Source of the DNA: a virus
DNA length: 24,602 bases
Virus record (IMG/VR): IMGVR_UViG_3300042691_002003
Coordinates: 1-24,602 of that record
Strand: one strand, 5' to 3'
Position numbers and translations under genes: made by a program
In this document: positions 8,338 through 15,095 of the stretch, piece by piece
Numbering within the stretch: the first letter of the stretch is position 1
Layout: each line of letters starts with the position of its first letter
Notes under the pieces: generated by a model
What the model saw: only the letters and a program-made list of their open reading frames with translations
Databases searched by the model: none
Told to the model about the DNA's origin: nothing

Positions 8338-9858
8338 CTAAGCGTGTACGACTACACGATATTGGTTTGAAGTTGGAGCAACTGAGAATAGCAGAGTAAT
8401 TGAAGTGGTGTTGGTATGTTGAACATCGCAAATCACTTCTGCGTATGGGCTGCTGTTGTCATAAACAGTAACAACAACATCACGAGTGCCGAGGTTATGG
8501 GTAATCGTGTATGAGGTGTTTGAACCATCGCCGACATTGGCTGCGTACTTGCGTACAACAAGAGTAGTATCGATAGCGATACCTGCGGAACTGACAGAGA
8601 TACCTGTGTCAGCAACAGCAGAGAAATTATTGGCTCCGCCGACTGCGCCGAGAGCAACACCATTGCTTGCGGTATAAGTACCAGCACCCGAGAACTGAGT
8701 GAATTCAAGAACAGTAGTGTTGAGAGTGATTGGGTTGTCAGTTGTAAGAACCCAGCCAGTATTAGCAAGAGTATCGCCAGTCTGTACGAATGTAAACATA
8801 CCCGACTTGACTTCAGCAGAGGTATTTGCGTCAGCAGAACGAACAAGAATCCATGGATTAGAACCATCACCCTCTTGTGACAATACATAGATGCCGTTGT
8901 ATTGACCACCAAGACCACCAAGACTTGCTTCGTTCTTGACGAGGACGCGCTGACCAGCAAGAACTTGGTCGCCATCTACTGTGAGTGTGGTGTTGCTTCC
9001 TGCTGTGATTGTTCCGCCATTAGCAGAAGTCCAAGCAGGGCTGTTAGGAAGAATTGCCGCAGTTGCTAGATGAACTGCCTCTTTGATGAGTAGTCCTTGC
9101 GCAGTAGCATCAACATACGCCTTAGTTGCTGCGTCACTATCGGCTGATGGTGCTGCGAGGTTCGTAATTTTGTAGTTACCGAAAGACACATCAGCAAGAG
9201 GAACAGTAAGCGCAGAAAGATTGATTGCGCTGTGTGCTGCGTTGTCATGAACAGGTGTTCCGTGAGTATGGTCATTACGAGCGAACTCTGTGCCTGAACC
9301 ATTCGCGGAAGAAGCACCGAAAGTAGTTTGTGCGGTGACATTACCAAAGTTAGGTAGTGCGTGAACATGGTCTGCGCGAGCAGGTGTAGTAGCAGTACCT
9401 ACGCTGTTAGTTCCACCAGCCGCAAGTGTTTGCGGTGCTGTGCTAGTAAGTGATGGCGTTCCGTGTGTGTGGTCAGCGCGAGCATAGTCGTTGCTGCTAC
9501 CACTTGACGAAGTATCGCCGTAAGAAGTCTGTGCTGAAACTGTACCGAACGATGAGATTTGGTCCCATGTTGAACCATCGCTGAGATAAAGGAGATTGTT
9601 ATCTGTCGCGAAATAGAGTGTGCCAGCAGGAACAGTATTAGCCGTAGGGCGATTGCTGAATGTGCCGTATTGAACTTGTGTCGTCTGTACGAAATTGACC
9701 CATTGAGTTCCATTGTAAAAATACAGCGTATCGTCTGAGGTGTTGTAATAAATCTGACCATCAAGTGGGCTAGATGGTGCCGTACCGAGGTTCTGAATTA
9801 CCGCGTTTTGTAATTCGTTCTTGTTCAGGTCAATGCTGACTAGAAATTTGCGTGCCAT
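8338..9858 (-). CDS. Fibre-like virion protein with three HxH repeats
   Basis: This is a 506-residue protein from ATG 9858 (AGGAG, 5-base spacer). Residues 30-102 hold two copies of a short fibre motif (DGQIYYNTSDDTLYFYNGTQW and AGTLYFATDNNLLYLSDGSTW). Next come three ARADHTHG-type repeats with HxH at 130/132, 164/166 and 197/199; such HxH sites bind metal in trimeric fibre and spike proteins. The segment ITNLAAPSADSDAATKAYVD (231-250) is a common fibre element before a C-terminal beta domain. The last 60 residues contain TITHNLG and a beta sandwich. It probably forms a trimeric fibre or receptor-binding appendage. Its place between terminase and portal is unusual for a tail fibre and leaves open a head or neck fibre. 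Confidence 0.75.
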   Translation of the reverse strand: MARKFLVSIDLNKNELQNAVIQNLGTAPSSPLDGQIYYNTSDDTLYFYNGTQWVNFVQTTQVQYGTFSNRPTANTVPAGTLYFATDNNLLYLSDGSTWDQISSFGTVSAQTSYGDTSSSGSSNDYARADHTHGTPSLTSTAPQTLAAGGTNSVGTATTPARADHVHALPNFGNVTAQTTFGASSANGSGTEFARNDHTHGTPVHDNAAHSAINLSALTVPLADVSFGNYKITNLAAPSADSDAATKAYVDATAQGLLIKEAVHLATAAILPNSPAWTSANGGTITAGSNTTLTVDGDQVLAGQRVLVKNEASLGGLGGQYNGIYVLSQEGDGSNPWILVRSADANTSAEVKSGMFTFVQTGDTLANTGWVLTTDNPITLNTTVLEFTQFSGAGTYTASNGVALGAVGGANNFSAVADTGISVSSAGIAIDTTLVVRKYAANVGDGSNTSYTITHNLGTRDVVVTVYDNSSPYAEVICDVQHTNTTSITLLFSVAPTSNQYRVVVHA

Positions 9859-9866
9859 TATTTCTC

Positions 9867-10145
9867 CTAGATTACATACGCGGTGCCTGTGAAGGCTGCC
9901 GTGAAGGTGATTATCATTGTGTTCTTACTTGGATAACTGAATGTGCCTTCACATTGAGTACCTGCTGAATCAAGCACAACCGCAGTAGGTTCGCCACCAA
10001 GATTGTGATTGATTGTCCATGTCGCACTTGAAACTGCTTGTGTGTGAACATAGAAAATCTGTGCTGCTCCGCCTTGTGGTCCGGGAGCAGTAACGCGAAT
10101 GATTGGCTGCGTTACTTGAACTACTACTGTTTCGTCTGCCATCAT
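9867..10145 (-). CDS. Small HNLG beta-domain protein, relative of the fibre C-terminus
   Basis: This 92-residue protein is translationally coupled to the preceding gene (ATGA at 10145-10142; a second ATG at 10142 is also possible). After VTQPIIRVTAPGPQGGAA the remaining 60 residues form one beta domain with WTINHNLGGEPTAVVLDSAG and a final strand TAYVI. The pattern 'hNLG..p.vvv.D..G...e..' is the same as in residues 450-506 of the downstream fibre-like protein, so the two probably share a fold. The Gly/Pro joint (PGPQGG) resembles short collagen-like linkers of fibre proteins. It is likely a small virion accessory or fibre-associated protein; the exact role is unknown. Confidence 0.65.
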   Translation of the reverse strand: MMADETVVVQVTQPIIRVTAPGPQGGAAQIFYVHTQAVSSATWTINHNLGGEPTAVVLDSAGTQCEGTFSYPSKNTMIITFTAAFTGTAYVI

Positions 10146-10489
10146 GTCCTCGTTACTTGTGGGCTAACTTCAACTGTTCCTTGAACCAGCCGAGTGACAA
10201 CATTTTGCGGTGAAGTAATTTCAATATCGTAGGCATATCTGCCATTAGTGATTGCTGCTGTCTGTGTGTTAGTCGCATGACACGCAATAGTTCCTGTATT
10301 ACCGGTGATAGTAATACCGCTTCCTGTTGTCAAAGTCAATACTGCTGTTTTAGCCAATGGGGAAGTGCGTACTTGAAGTGCTGCTGTGTAGTTCGTGATA
10401 TTGACAGGACTTCCACTAGGTTGTTCATAAATAAAAGTTATATACCAATCCGCACCTTGGTCTATCACGGTATTGTAAGTAACTGCCAT
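10142..10489 (-). CDS. Small beta-rich virion protein (BppU N-domain-like)
   Basis: This 115-residue product runs from ATG 10489 (AGGAG, 5-base spacer). It opens VIDQGADWYITFIYEQPSG, continues SPVNITNYTAALQVRTSP and ends with a strand-rich half (YAYDIEITSPQNVVTRLVQG). The pattern 'QGaDw..tf.Y.d..g.PvnlTgytA.mqvR' is seen in small proteins of many phages and resembles the N-terminal domain of baseplate upper proteins. Here it stands alone between the large terminase and fibre-like genes. It probably joins or decorates the fibre-like protein; that is inference. The gene follows the terminase stop directly. Confidence 0.6.
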   Translation of the reverse strand: MAVTYNTVIDQGADWYITFIYEQPSGSPVNITNYTAALQVRTSPLAKTAVLTLTTGSGITITGNTGTIACHATNTQTAAITNGRYAYDIEITSPQNVVTRLVQGTVEVSPQVTRT

Positions 10490-11914
10490 TTATGCTCCTA
10501 GTGCTGCGTTACAGTATTCGCAAATCCTGTTTGTTTTCTTATTTGGCATCTGACATGAGCGACAGATAATCGCGAGGTTCTGTAATCCTGTCAAGGAAAC
10601 TGAACCATCTTTGAGTTCTGTAAGTGCCCATACTAGAGCATCAAGTCTATCGGGTGATGTGGCTGTATCAGGAGTCCACATTACCATTTGGTCTTCCAAC
10701 TGTGGAAATGCGCCGACATGATGAACGCGGAACTGTTCGTAGAGAGCCGAGATGGGTTCTGCTCTTACTCTTTTTCCTCGCGTTGCGTGAACTTTGGTGA
10801 CAGGAACATTTCTATCGACCTGTTGAAGAACCATGACGACCATATCTCCGCCATTGTTTGTTTCGGCGACAATGCGGTCTGCTTTCCATTGATGAAACGC
10901 TTCGACTGCGCGTTTGCCCCATTCGTTTGGAGTAGCGCGTAGAGTGTCATCAGAGAGGATATAGAACTGTCCGTCTGATGATGCTCCTGCTGTGATGATT
11001 CCTGTTTCATCGCTATCTTCTCCGCTGGTTACTGCTGGGTCAATGGCTACAACTATGCGATACAGAGGTGGCAATTTATCTGCCGTGATTCTGCTTCGTT
11101 CTATCCAATCGCGTTGCCATAGTGCGCCTTCTGCCTGTTCTAGCAGTTCGCCGTATAACTCTTGCCTTCCTGTGCGCGTACCTTCGTAGCGCGCCTTCAG
11201 TTCCGCAAGTGCGGTTTCCGATAAATTCTTACGATTATCAAAAGTGCTTCCGCGTGTGATATGTACTGAGCCATCGGTGCGTGTCACCCAATCGCGTAAC
11301 AGTTTGATTGGCTTTGGTGTTGTTGTAACAACTACGCGTGGGCGGTCACCAATACGCAACGCAGGAGCAAGACCTTCTGTCCATGTTTCGTAGGGATACT
11401 GCCATATTGCTAACTCGTCTAACCATGCGCCTGATAAGTTCAAGCCACGACCAGCATCGGGAGAGTCAGCACCGAACATGTGGACTAGTTGTCCGTCTTT
11501 GAAAATTACTTTGTATGAGGACTTGTTGTAGATGTAATCCTCGTCGCGCTTCAAGCCTCTGTGTTCTAGTGCTTTGATGAATCCACTAGGACCTTCTACG
11601 CAGATGTTCTTCGCATCGCTGAAAGTCGGCGCGATGATTGCCCATTGTGTCGGCACACCATCAGGAGCCTTCGGGTTATCAATAACCTGCTTGGCTAACC
11701 ATTCGCCACCAGTTCTTGTTTTGCCCCAACCACGACCTGACAGAATAAGCCAAACATTCCAGTTGCCTTCGGGTTCCTGCTGTTCAGGTCTGCCGATATA
11801 CCACCATGGTTTACGAACAAGGTCATAAACTAATTGCGGTGGAAGCGCATCAATCCAGCGTTGGCGTTCCGCTCGGCTCTTCTGCTGATACTTCTCCGCT
11901 ATTGATTGACTCAT
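10490..11914 (-). CDS. terL: Terminase large subunit with C-terminal zinc ribbon
   Basis: This 474-residue packaging motor starts at ATG 11914, overlapping terS by 65 bases. The ATPase half has Walker A LSGRGWGKTRTGGEW (Lys65) and Walker B GAWLDELAIW (Asp166, Glu167), with coupling motif VVVTTTP near 194-200. The RNase H-like nuclease half has VVAIDPAVTSGEDSDETG (Asp292), RIVAETNNGGD (Glu351) and RLDALVWAL (Asp425), the expected catalytic acids. After the usual end of the domain there is an extra ribbon, CRSCQMPNKKTNRICEYC (Cys451, 454, 465, 468), not needed for either activity. It cuts concatemeric DNA and pumps it through the portal. The gene is in one coupled chain with ParB-like, TET and glycosyltransferase genes. 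Confidence 0.93.
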   Translation of the reverse strand: MSQSIAEKYQQKSRAERQRWIDALPPQLVYDLVRKPWWYIGRPEQQEPEGNWNVWLILSGRGWGKTRTGGEWLAKQVIDNPKAPDGVPTQWAIIAPTFSDAKNICVEGPSGFIKALEHRGLKRDEDYIYNKSSYKVIFKDGQLVHMFGADSPDAGRGLNLSGAWLDELAIWQYPYETWTEGLAPALRIGDRPRVVVTTTPKPIKLLRDWVTRTDGSVHITRGSTFDNRKNLSETALAELKARYEGTRTGRQELYGELLEQAEGALWQRDWIERSRITADKLPPLYRIVVAIDPAVTSGEDSDETGIITAGASSDGQFYILSDDTLRATPNEWGKRAVEAFHQWKADRIVAETNNGGDMVVMVLQQVDRNVPVTKVHATRGKRVRAEPISALYEQFRVHHVGAFPQLEDQMVMWTPDTATSPDRLDALVWALTELKDGSVSLTGLQNLAIICRSCQMPNKKTNRICEYCNAALGA

Positions 11915-12329
11915 TATCGCCTTCTTCTAGAAATGCCAAGACCGCCTTCTTTGCTTCTTCTAGCGACAGAGGAACAGGCTTACCTTCGGGACCTGAAATC
12001 TCCTGCCGAATCTTATCGTTGCGACCCCATCTATCGCCATGCTTGCGTTCTAGATACCATGCTGCTGCTTGCCATGTTCCGTTGTCTGCTGCTTGACGGA
12101 TACGAGCCACATTCGTAACTTCGGCTTCCGCTTCTGCTCTTTTTATAGACTCCCGAAACTCCCGATAAATCTTAGATGCGTTGGGCTTTGACCCCATATC
12201 TAACCAGCGATAGAAAGTTGTTTCGCCGATGCCGTTCATTTCAGCAGCAATCTTTGAGTAGTTACCTGCGCGTATAGCGAGGCAAATGCGCTCTTGTAAC
12301 TCTTGTGTGAGTTTGAGTGGTCTAGACAT
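11850..12329 (-). CDS. terS: Terminase small subunit
   Basis: This 159-residue protein starts at ATG 12329, overlapping the glycosyltransferase stop by 8 bases. Residues 5-45 are a helix-turn-helix (ELQERICLAIRAGNYSKIAA with GIGETTFYRWLDMG), followed by a helical oligomerisation region and the pattern WQAAAWYLERKHGDRWGR that is common in small terminases. The last 40 residues are acidic and probably disordered or contact the large subunit. It recognises packaging sites in phage DNA and hands them to the large terminase. Identification is supported by the neighbouring terL. Confidence 0.88.
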   Translation of the reverse strand: MSRPLKLTQELQERICLAIRAGNYSKIAAEMNGIGETTFYRWLDMGSKPNASKIYREFRESIKRAEAEAEVTNVARIRQAADNGTWQAAAWYLERKHGDRWGRNDKIRQEISGPEGKPVPLSLEEAKKAVLAFLEEGDNESINSGEVSAEEPSGTPTLD

Positions 12330-13119
12330 TCTGAAGCCTTCCGTACTTTGCGTGGGTTATTGGCTTCAACTTCATGCTGACTGCTAATCCATCTTTGAGT
12401 TTGACTTTGGCTAAATCGGGATAGCGTGATTCAACCCAATGTAGTTCTGTGGAGTGCCGTTCCGCCCTGCTGATGCCTTCTGTTTCTTTCACCATAGCAT
12501 CTATGCCACCCTTAGCCCAATACTTGGTTTTAGGACATAGATATTCGGCGCGTACTACCGCACCATAGCGAGTGAATGCTCTGAGTGTGCTGTGATGGTC
12601 TTCGCCTGATGAAGTCATGCGGCGTTCAGGGTCACAATGAACCCAGTCGCCAGCGATTGCGCCCATAAAATTAGCGCAAATGAATCGCAGACCAACTGTT
12701 ACATAATCTTTCATAAAGAAAGCATTCTGAACAGGATTGATGCCCCACAGCGTAGTTTGTTCTTTCGCTGTTATGTCGAACATCGTATTGACGAACTCAA
12801 CAAGGTTGCCAGCGAAAGGAACTAATTTATCACCTATCTTCTCCAATAGGTCATCAATGTCATCATCAAGACTAAATACGCGAGTACCTTTCTGAAAGTA
12901 ATTCAGATAGAACTTGCGTTGTGATGATATGCCCTTCACGCCGACAACAATGTTGTATGACGGTCCGATAGTTGCGCGATATCTGATGTATTCATCTTCA
13001 TCGGCAACGAACACGAATATACGCGAAGGTTCAATGTTATGTCTTGCTAGAAATGCGAGAGTTTGGTCACGACAGATTTCCTCACGCTTGTATGAGGGAA
13101 CAGCAACAACAAAGTCCAT
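12322..13119 (-). CDS. TET-associated DNA glycosyltransferase-like protein (TAGT)
   Basis: This 265-residue enzyme has a GT-A-like plan. The N-terminal nucleotide-sugar half starts FVVAVPSYKREEICRDQTLA, has RIFVFVADEDEYIRY and GVKGISSQRKF, and reaches the metal/nucleotide site VFSLDDDIDDL (Asp85-87). The acceptor half contains MTSSGEDHHSTLRAFTRYGA, a Glu-Asp-His cluster expected near a catalytic or metal site. This matches the glycosyltransferases that are recurrently encoded beside phage TET/JBP oxygenases and are predicted or shown to glycosylate hydroxymethylated pyrimidines in DNA. The start ATG at 13119 overlaps the oxygenase stop by 1 base (TGATG), so both proteins are likely made in matched amounts. 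The sugar donor cannot be read from the sequence. Confidence 0.82.
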   Translation of the reverse strand: MDFVVAVPSYKREEICRDQTLAFLARHNIEPSRIFVFVADEDEYIRYRATIGPSYNIVVGVKGISSQRKFYLNYFQKGTRVFSLDDDIDDLLEKIGDKLVPFAGNLVEFVNTMFDITAKEQTTLWGINPVQNAFFMKDYVTVGLRFICANFMGAIAGDWVHCDPERRMTSSGEDHHSTLRAFTRYGAVVRAEYLCPKTKYWAKGGIDAMVKETEGISRAERHSTELHWVESRYPDLAKVKLKDGLAVSMKLKPITHAKYGRLQNV

Positions 13120-14003
13120 CAGCGTTTGCCGACTTTGAACTCCGTTTCACCTTTTACAGCCGAAGCAAGACCGACCTCGCGTTCTGTTCTTCTTTTACGC
13201 GCCTCCGCTTGTTCAACTGCGTAGGTGAAGCAATCCTTCATACCACGCAAGCAATAATAAACAACTGTGTATCTGTATGCGTCTTTTGTTACATGCGCAA
13301 TCGGTGTTACGCCATGAAGCAGACGGAATCCCGGGAAAAACAATACCCAGCCATCGCGACATTCAATCGTCAATCCGTATTCAGGCATTGACAATGCTCC
13401 GCCTCGTGTGCCTCTACGAATAACAGGCATCGCTGACCACATATCAAAATTGTTTCCGTCATAGTGATAAGGCAGCGTAGAAGTCTTGTTGATAACTCCG
13501 CTAGTCCATAGCGAGTCTTCGCTGATACGCCACTCTTTATCTACTTCGCTGGTTTCTTGAACATCAGCGTCATATACATCAGGCGCAATCTTGCGCATAA
13601 TCTGTGAGAGTCTATCTGCGGTACGCTCTAATACTTTATGAACATCAGGTTGGTCGTATGACAATGATGTTGGGCGGCATGCTTCGCGTGTTTGAAATGG
13701 TTTGCGTGGTGCCATACCGAAAGTGCGTGAATGATTTTCTGTGCCTGTTGATTGGCGTGTTACGCCTGATGATGAATATTTGACATCGCGAACTGCTGCG
13801 CGAAGTTCAGGAACCATGTCAGTAGGCATAGGCATATAAACCATAAATGGTTCGCCTGTTTCCTCATCAACATAAATACCAGCCTCGGTGATATTTGGTT
13901 CAATATCAGGTACGAGTTCGCCACGCATTTCGCGCACGGCTTTCTTGTCAATGAGTCGCTTGACTTTGACTACGGGTAAGTCTGTATCAACTGCGGTTGT
14001 CAT
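13119..14003 (-). CDS. TET/JBP-family Fe(II)/2-oxoglutarate DNA dioxygenase
   Basis: This 294-residue enzyme has the double-stranded beta-helix residues in order: His180 and Asp182 in LPYHYDGNNFDMWSA, GGALSMPEYGL (201-211), distal His230 in FRLLHGVTP and Arg244 in YRYTVVYY, which would bind the 2-oxoglutarate carboxylate. The upstream segment HSRTFGMAPRKPF (91-103) is also typical of phage members. Related enzymes hydroxylate the 5-methyl group of 5-methylcytosine (TET) or thymine (JBP) in DNA. The gene lies between a ParB-like gene (ATGA overlap at 14000-14003) and the glycosyltransferase. The base acted on cannot be decided from this sequence. No obvious defects: all key residues are present and the length is normal. 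Confidence 0.85.
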   Translation of the reverse strand: MTTAVDTDLPVVKVKRLIDKKAVREMRGELVPDIEPNITEAGIYVDEETGEPFMVYMPMPTDMVPELRAAVRDVKYSSSGVTRQSTGTENHSRTFGMAPRKPFQTREACRPTSLSYDQPDVHKVLERTADRLSQIMRKIAPDVYDADVQETSEVDKEWRISEDSLWTSGVINKTSTLPYHYDGNNFDMWSAMPVIRRGTRGGALSMPEYGLTIECRDGWVLFFPGFRLLHGVTPIAHVTKDAYRYTVVYYCLRGMKDCFTYAVEQAEARKRRTEREVGLASAVKGETEFKVGKR

Positions 14004-14638
14004 GATGGTATCTCTTGTCCTGTATATTCAGAAATTACTTTCAATATCGCTTCTGCGTTACTGTCTAACGAAAACTTATCGCGTAACTCTGTGAGGCGTT
14101 CAATCACCCATACATATTGAGGATTAGGATATTCGCACATCAATAATCTAATTGTGCGTTCCGCATATCTATCGGCGCGTTCTTCTAGTGTTGGTCGCTT
14201 TTGAACATTCTCGTATTGTGCTGTTGTCTGCGCGACTTTCCATTCAGGCATTTGTTTTTCTTCAATGAGTGCGAGCAAATCATCAACATCAGCAGGAACA
14301 TAACCAGTTCCAACTAAATCAATCTCGCCTAACAAATCTAATAGTTTCTGTTCATCATATACACCAAGGTCAGCAAGACGATTATCAGCAGCAACAATTT
14401 TCTTTGCTTGCGCATCATCAACATCTAACTCAACAACATCTATTGTTTTCCAACCAAGTTCTTGTGCTGCTTTCCACAAGTGATTACCGGCGAGGATTTG
14501 ACGCGTTGATTTCTGAACCACAATCGGTCGGTATTGTCCGTTGGCTTCTAATGATTCAACAAGTGCCTTGACATTACCTTTGCGTGGATTGCCCTCAAAT
14601 TCTTTGAGAGTATCTATCTGTACTGAAATAGTTTGCAT
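14000..14638 (-). CDS. ParB/Srx-fold protein heading the modification-packaging operon
   Basis: This 212-residue protein starts at ATG 14638 with a strong GGAGG 4 bases upstream. Residues 5-85 are a ParB N-terminal-type domain: EFEGNPRKGNVKALVESLEA, then QYRPIVVQKSTRQILAGNHL with the GNH(L/R) nucleotide-site motif, and DVVELDVDDAQAKKIVAADN. The rest is helical and ends acidic. It lacks a plasmid-type ParB helix-turn-helix, so chromosome-style partition is unlikely. Such proteins frequently occur near terminase and DNA-modification genes in phages; nuclease, NTP-binding or DNA-modification roles have been proposed for the fold. It is the first gene of the chain leading through the oxygenase and glycosyltransferase to the terminase. 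Confidence 0.8.
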   Translation of the reverse strand: MQTISVQIDTLKEFEGNPRKGNVKALVESLEANGQYRPIVVQKSTRQILAGNHLWKAAQELGWKTIDVVELDVDDAQAKKIVAADNRLADLGVYDEQKLLDLLGEIDLVGTGYVPADVDDLLALIEEKQMPEWKVAQTTAQYENVQKRPTLEERADRYAERTIRLLMCEYPNPQYVWVIERLTELRDKFSLDSNAEAILKVISEYTGQEIPS

Positions 14639-14753
14639 ATCGCCTCCGATGCTATACAGAAGAAGCCTGTCAGACGCGGAAGGGTAAGAAACGCATCAGG
14701 ACAGACTTCTCCCATTGGCAGGAAGTGTAACACACTTAGGCGTAGAAGTATTC
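14639..14753 (-). promoter_or_regulatory. Intergenic promoter/operator region before the ParB-TET-TAGT-terminase genes
   Basis: This is the only sizeable gap in the middle of the window. On the minus strand it carries an extended -10 like element (TGT then TACACT, hexamer at 14729-14724) with no convincing -35. The element lies inside a perfect inverted repeat, and a second inverted repeat stands just upstream. The leader to ATG 14638 would be about 80 bases and ends with the GGAGG ribosome site. A promoter with overlapping operator is inferred, not shown. Confidence 0.45.
14723..14737. repeat. Perfect inverted repeat AAGTGT-AAC-ACACTT (candidate operator)
   Basis: Two 6-base arms with a 3-base centre read AAGTGTAACACACTT on the plus strand. 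It overlaps the extended -10 candidate for the downstream operon, which is the placement of a repressor site. The 63-residue HTH protein encoded immediately upstream is a natural candidate binder. Confidence 0.5.
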
Positions 14754-14761
14754 CTACTTCT
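14744..14761. repeat. Perfect inverted repeat AGAAGTA-TTCC-TACTTCT
   Basis: Seven-base arms flank a 4-base centre. It spans the stop codon of the small HTH gene (14754-14756) and lies 6 bases from the neighbouring inverted repeat. There is no following T-tract, so an intrinsic terminator is unlikely; a second operator half or RNA hairpin protecting the 3' end are alternatives. Confidence 0.5.
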
Positions 14762-14945
14762 GACCCAGTTCGCCTCGGCGTGTTTGTAGTGCCAGCACAT
14801 CTTGTAGCCGAAAGGTATTTCTACGAGATTGCCTTCCAACTGGCACTAATTGTTTTCTGTGAACCAACTGACGGAGGTTGTTCTTGCTGATTCCCAGAAG
14901 CATGGCTGCTACTTCGCTATCTATAATTCCGTTGCCTTCGGTCAT
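14754..14945 (-). CDS. Small helix-turn-helix protein (excisionase/MerR-like)
   Basis: This 63-residue protein starts at ATG 14945 with AAAGG 4 bases upstream. Nearly the whole length is one winged-helix of the excisionase/MerR type: IIDSEVAAMLLGISKNNLRQ, then a recognition helix LVHRKQLVPVG and a wing with RRNTFRLQDVLAL. Such proteins act as small transcription regulators or recombination directionality factors. No integrase is visible here, so a regulator is more likely. It is placed immediately upstream of the two inverted repeats and of the ParB-TET-TAGT-terminase chain, suggesting it may control them. Confidence 0.7.
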   Translation of the reverse strand: MTEGNGIIDSEVAAMLLGISKNNLRQLVHRKQLVPVGRQSRRNTFRLQDVLALQTRRGELGQK

Positions 14946-14954
14946 ATTGCCTTT

Positions 14955-15095
14955 CTACCATTCAATGAAAATCCAAAACGGACCGAAATCTATATTGAAA
15001 GACCATCTATCAATGCAGATGCCGACACCGAAACGCTGACTAATGCCACCACCAATTGTTACTTTGCCCAGTTGCCAATATGTGCTTTTTACCAT
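14955..15095 (-). CDS. 46-residue aromatic-rich phage protein
   Basis: This gene is too short for standard calling. ATG 15095 overlaps the end of ssb by 7 bases and has AGAGGA 6 bases upstream; TAG is at 14955-14957. The product starts MVKSTYWQLGKVTIGGG, has paired glycines and ends DFGPFWIFIEW. The pattern 'GvgI.IDRWSF.IDfG.FWi.iEW' resembles tiny conserved proteins found in many phage genomes, with alternating hydrophobic residues suggesting a beta hairpin. The function is unknown. It fills the gap between ssb and the HTH gene. Confidence 0.65.
   Translation of the reverse strand: MVKSTYWQLGKVTIGGGISQRFGVGICIDRWSFNIDFGPFWIFIEW

Noticed and set aside
8433-8975. A 180-codon open frame on the minus strand, other phase
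   Set aside because: It lies wholly inside the fibre-like gene and encodes Leu/Ser-rich sequence produced by reading repeats out of phase.
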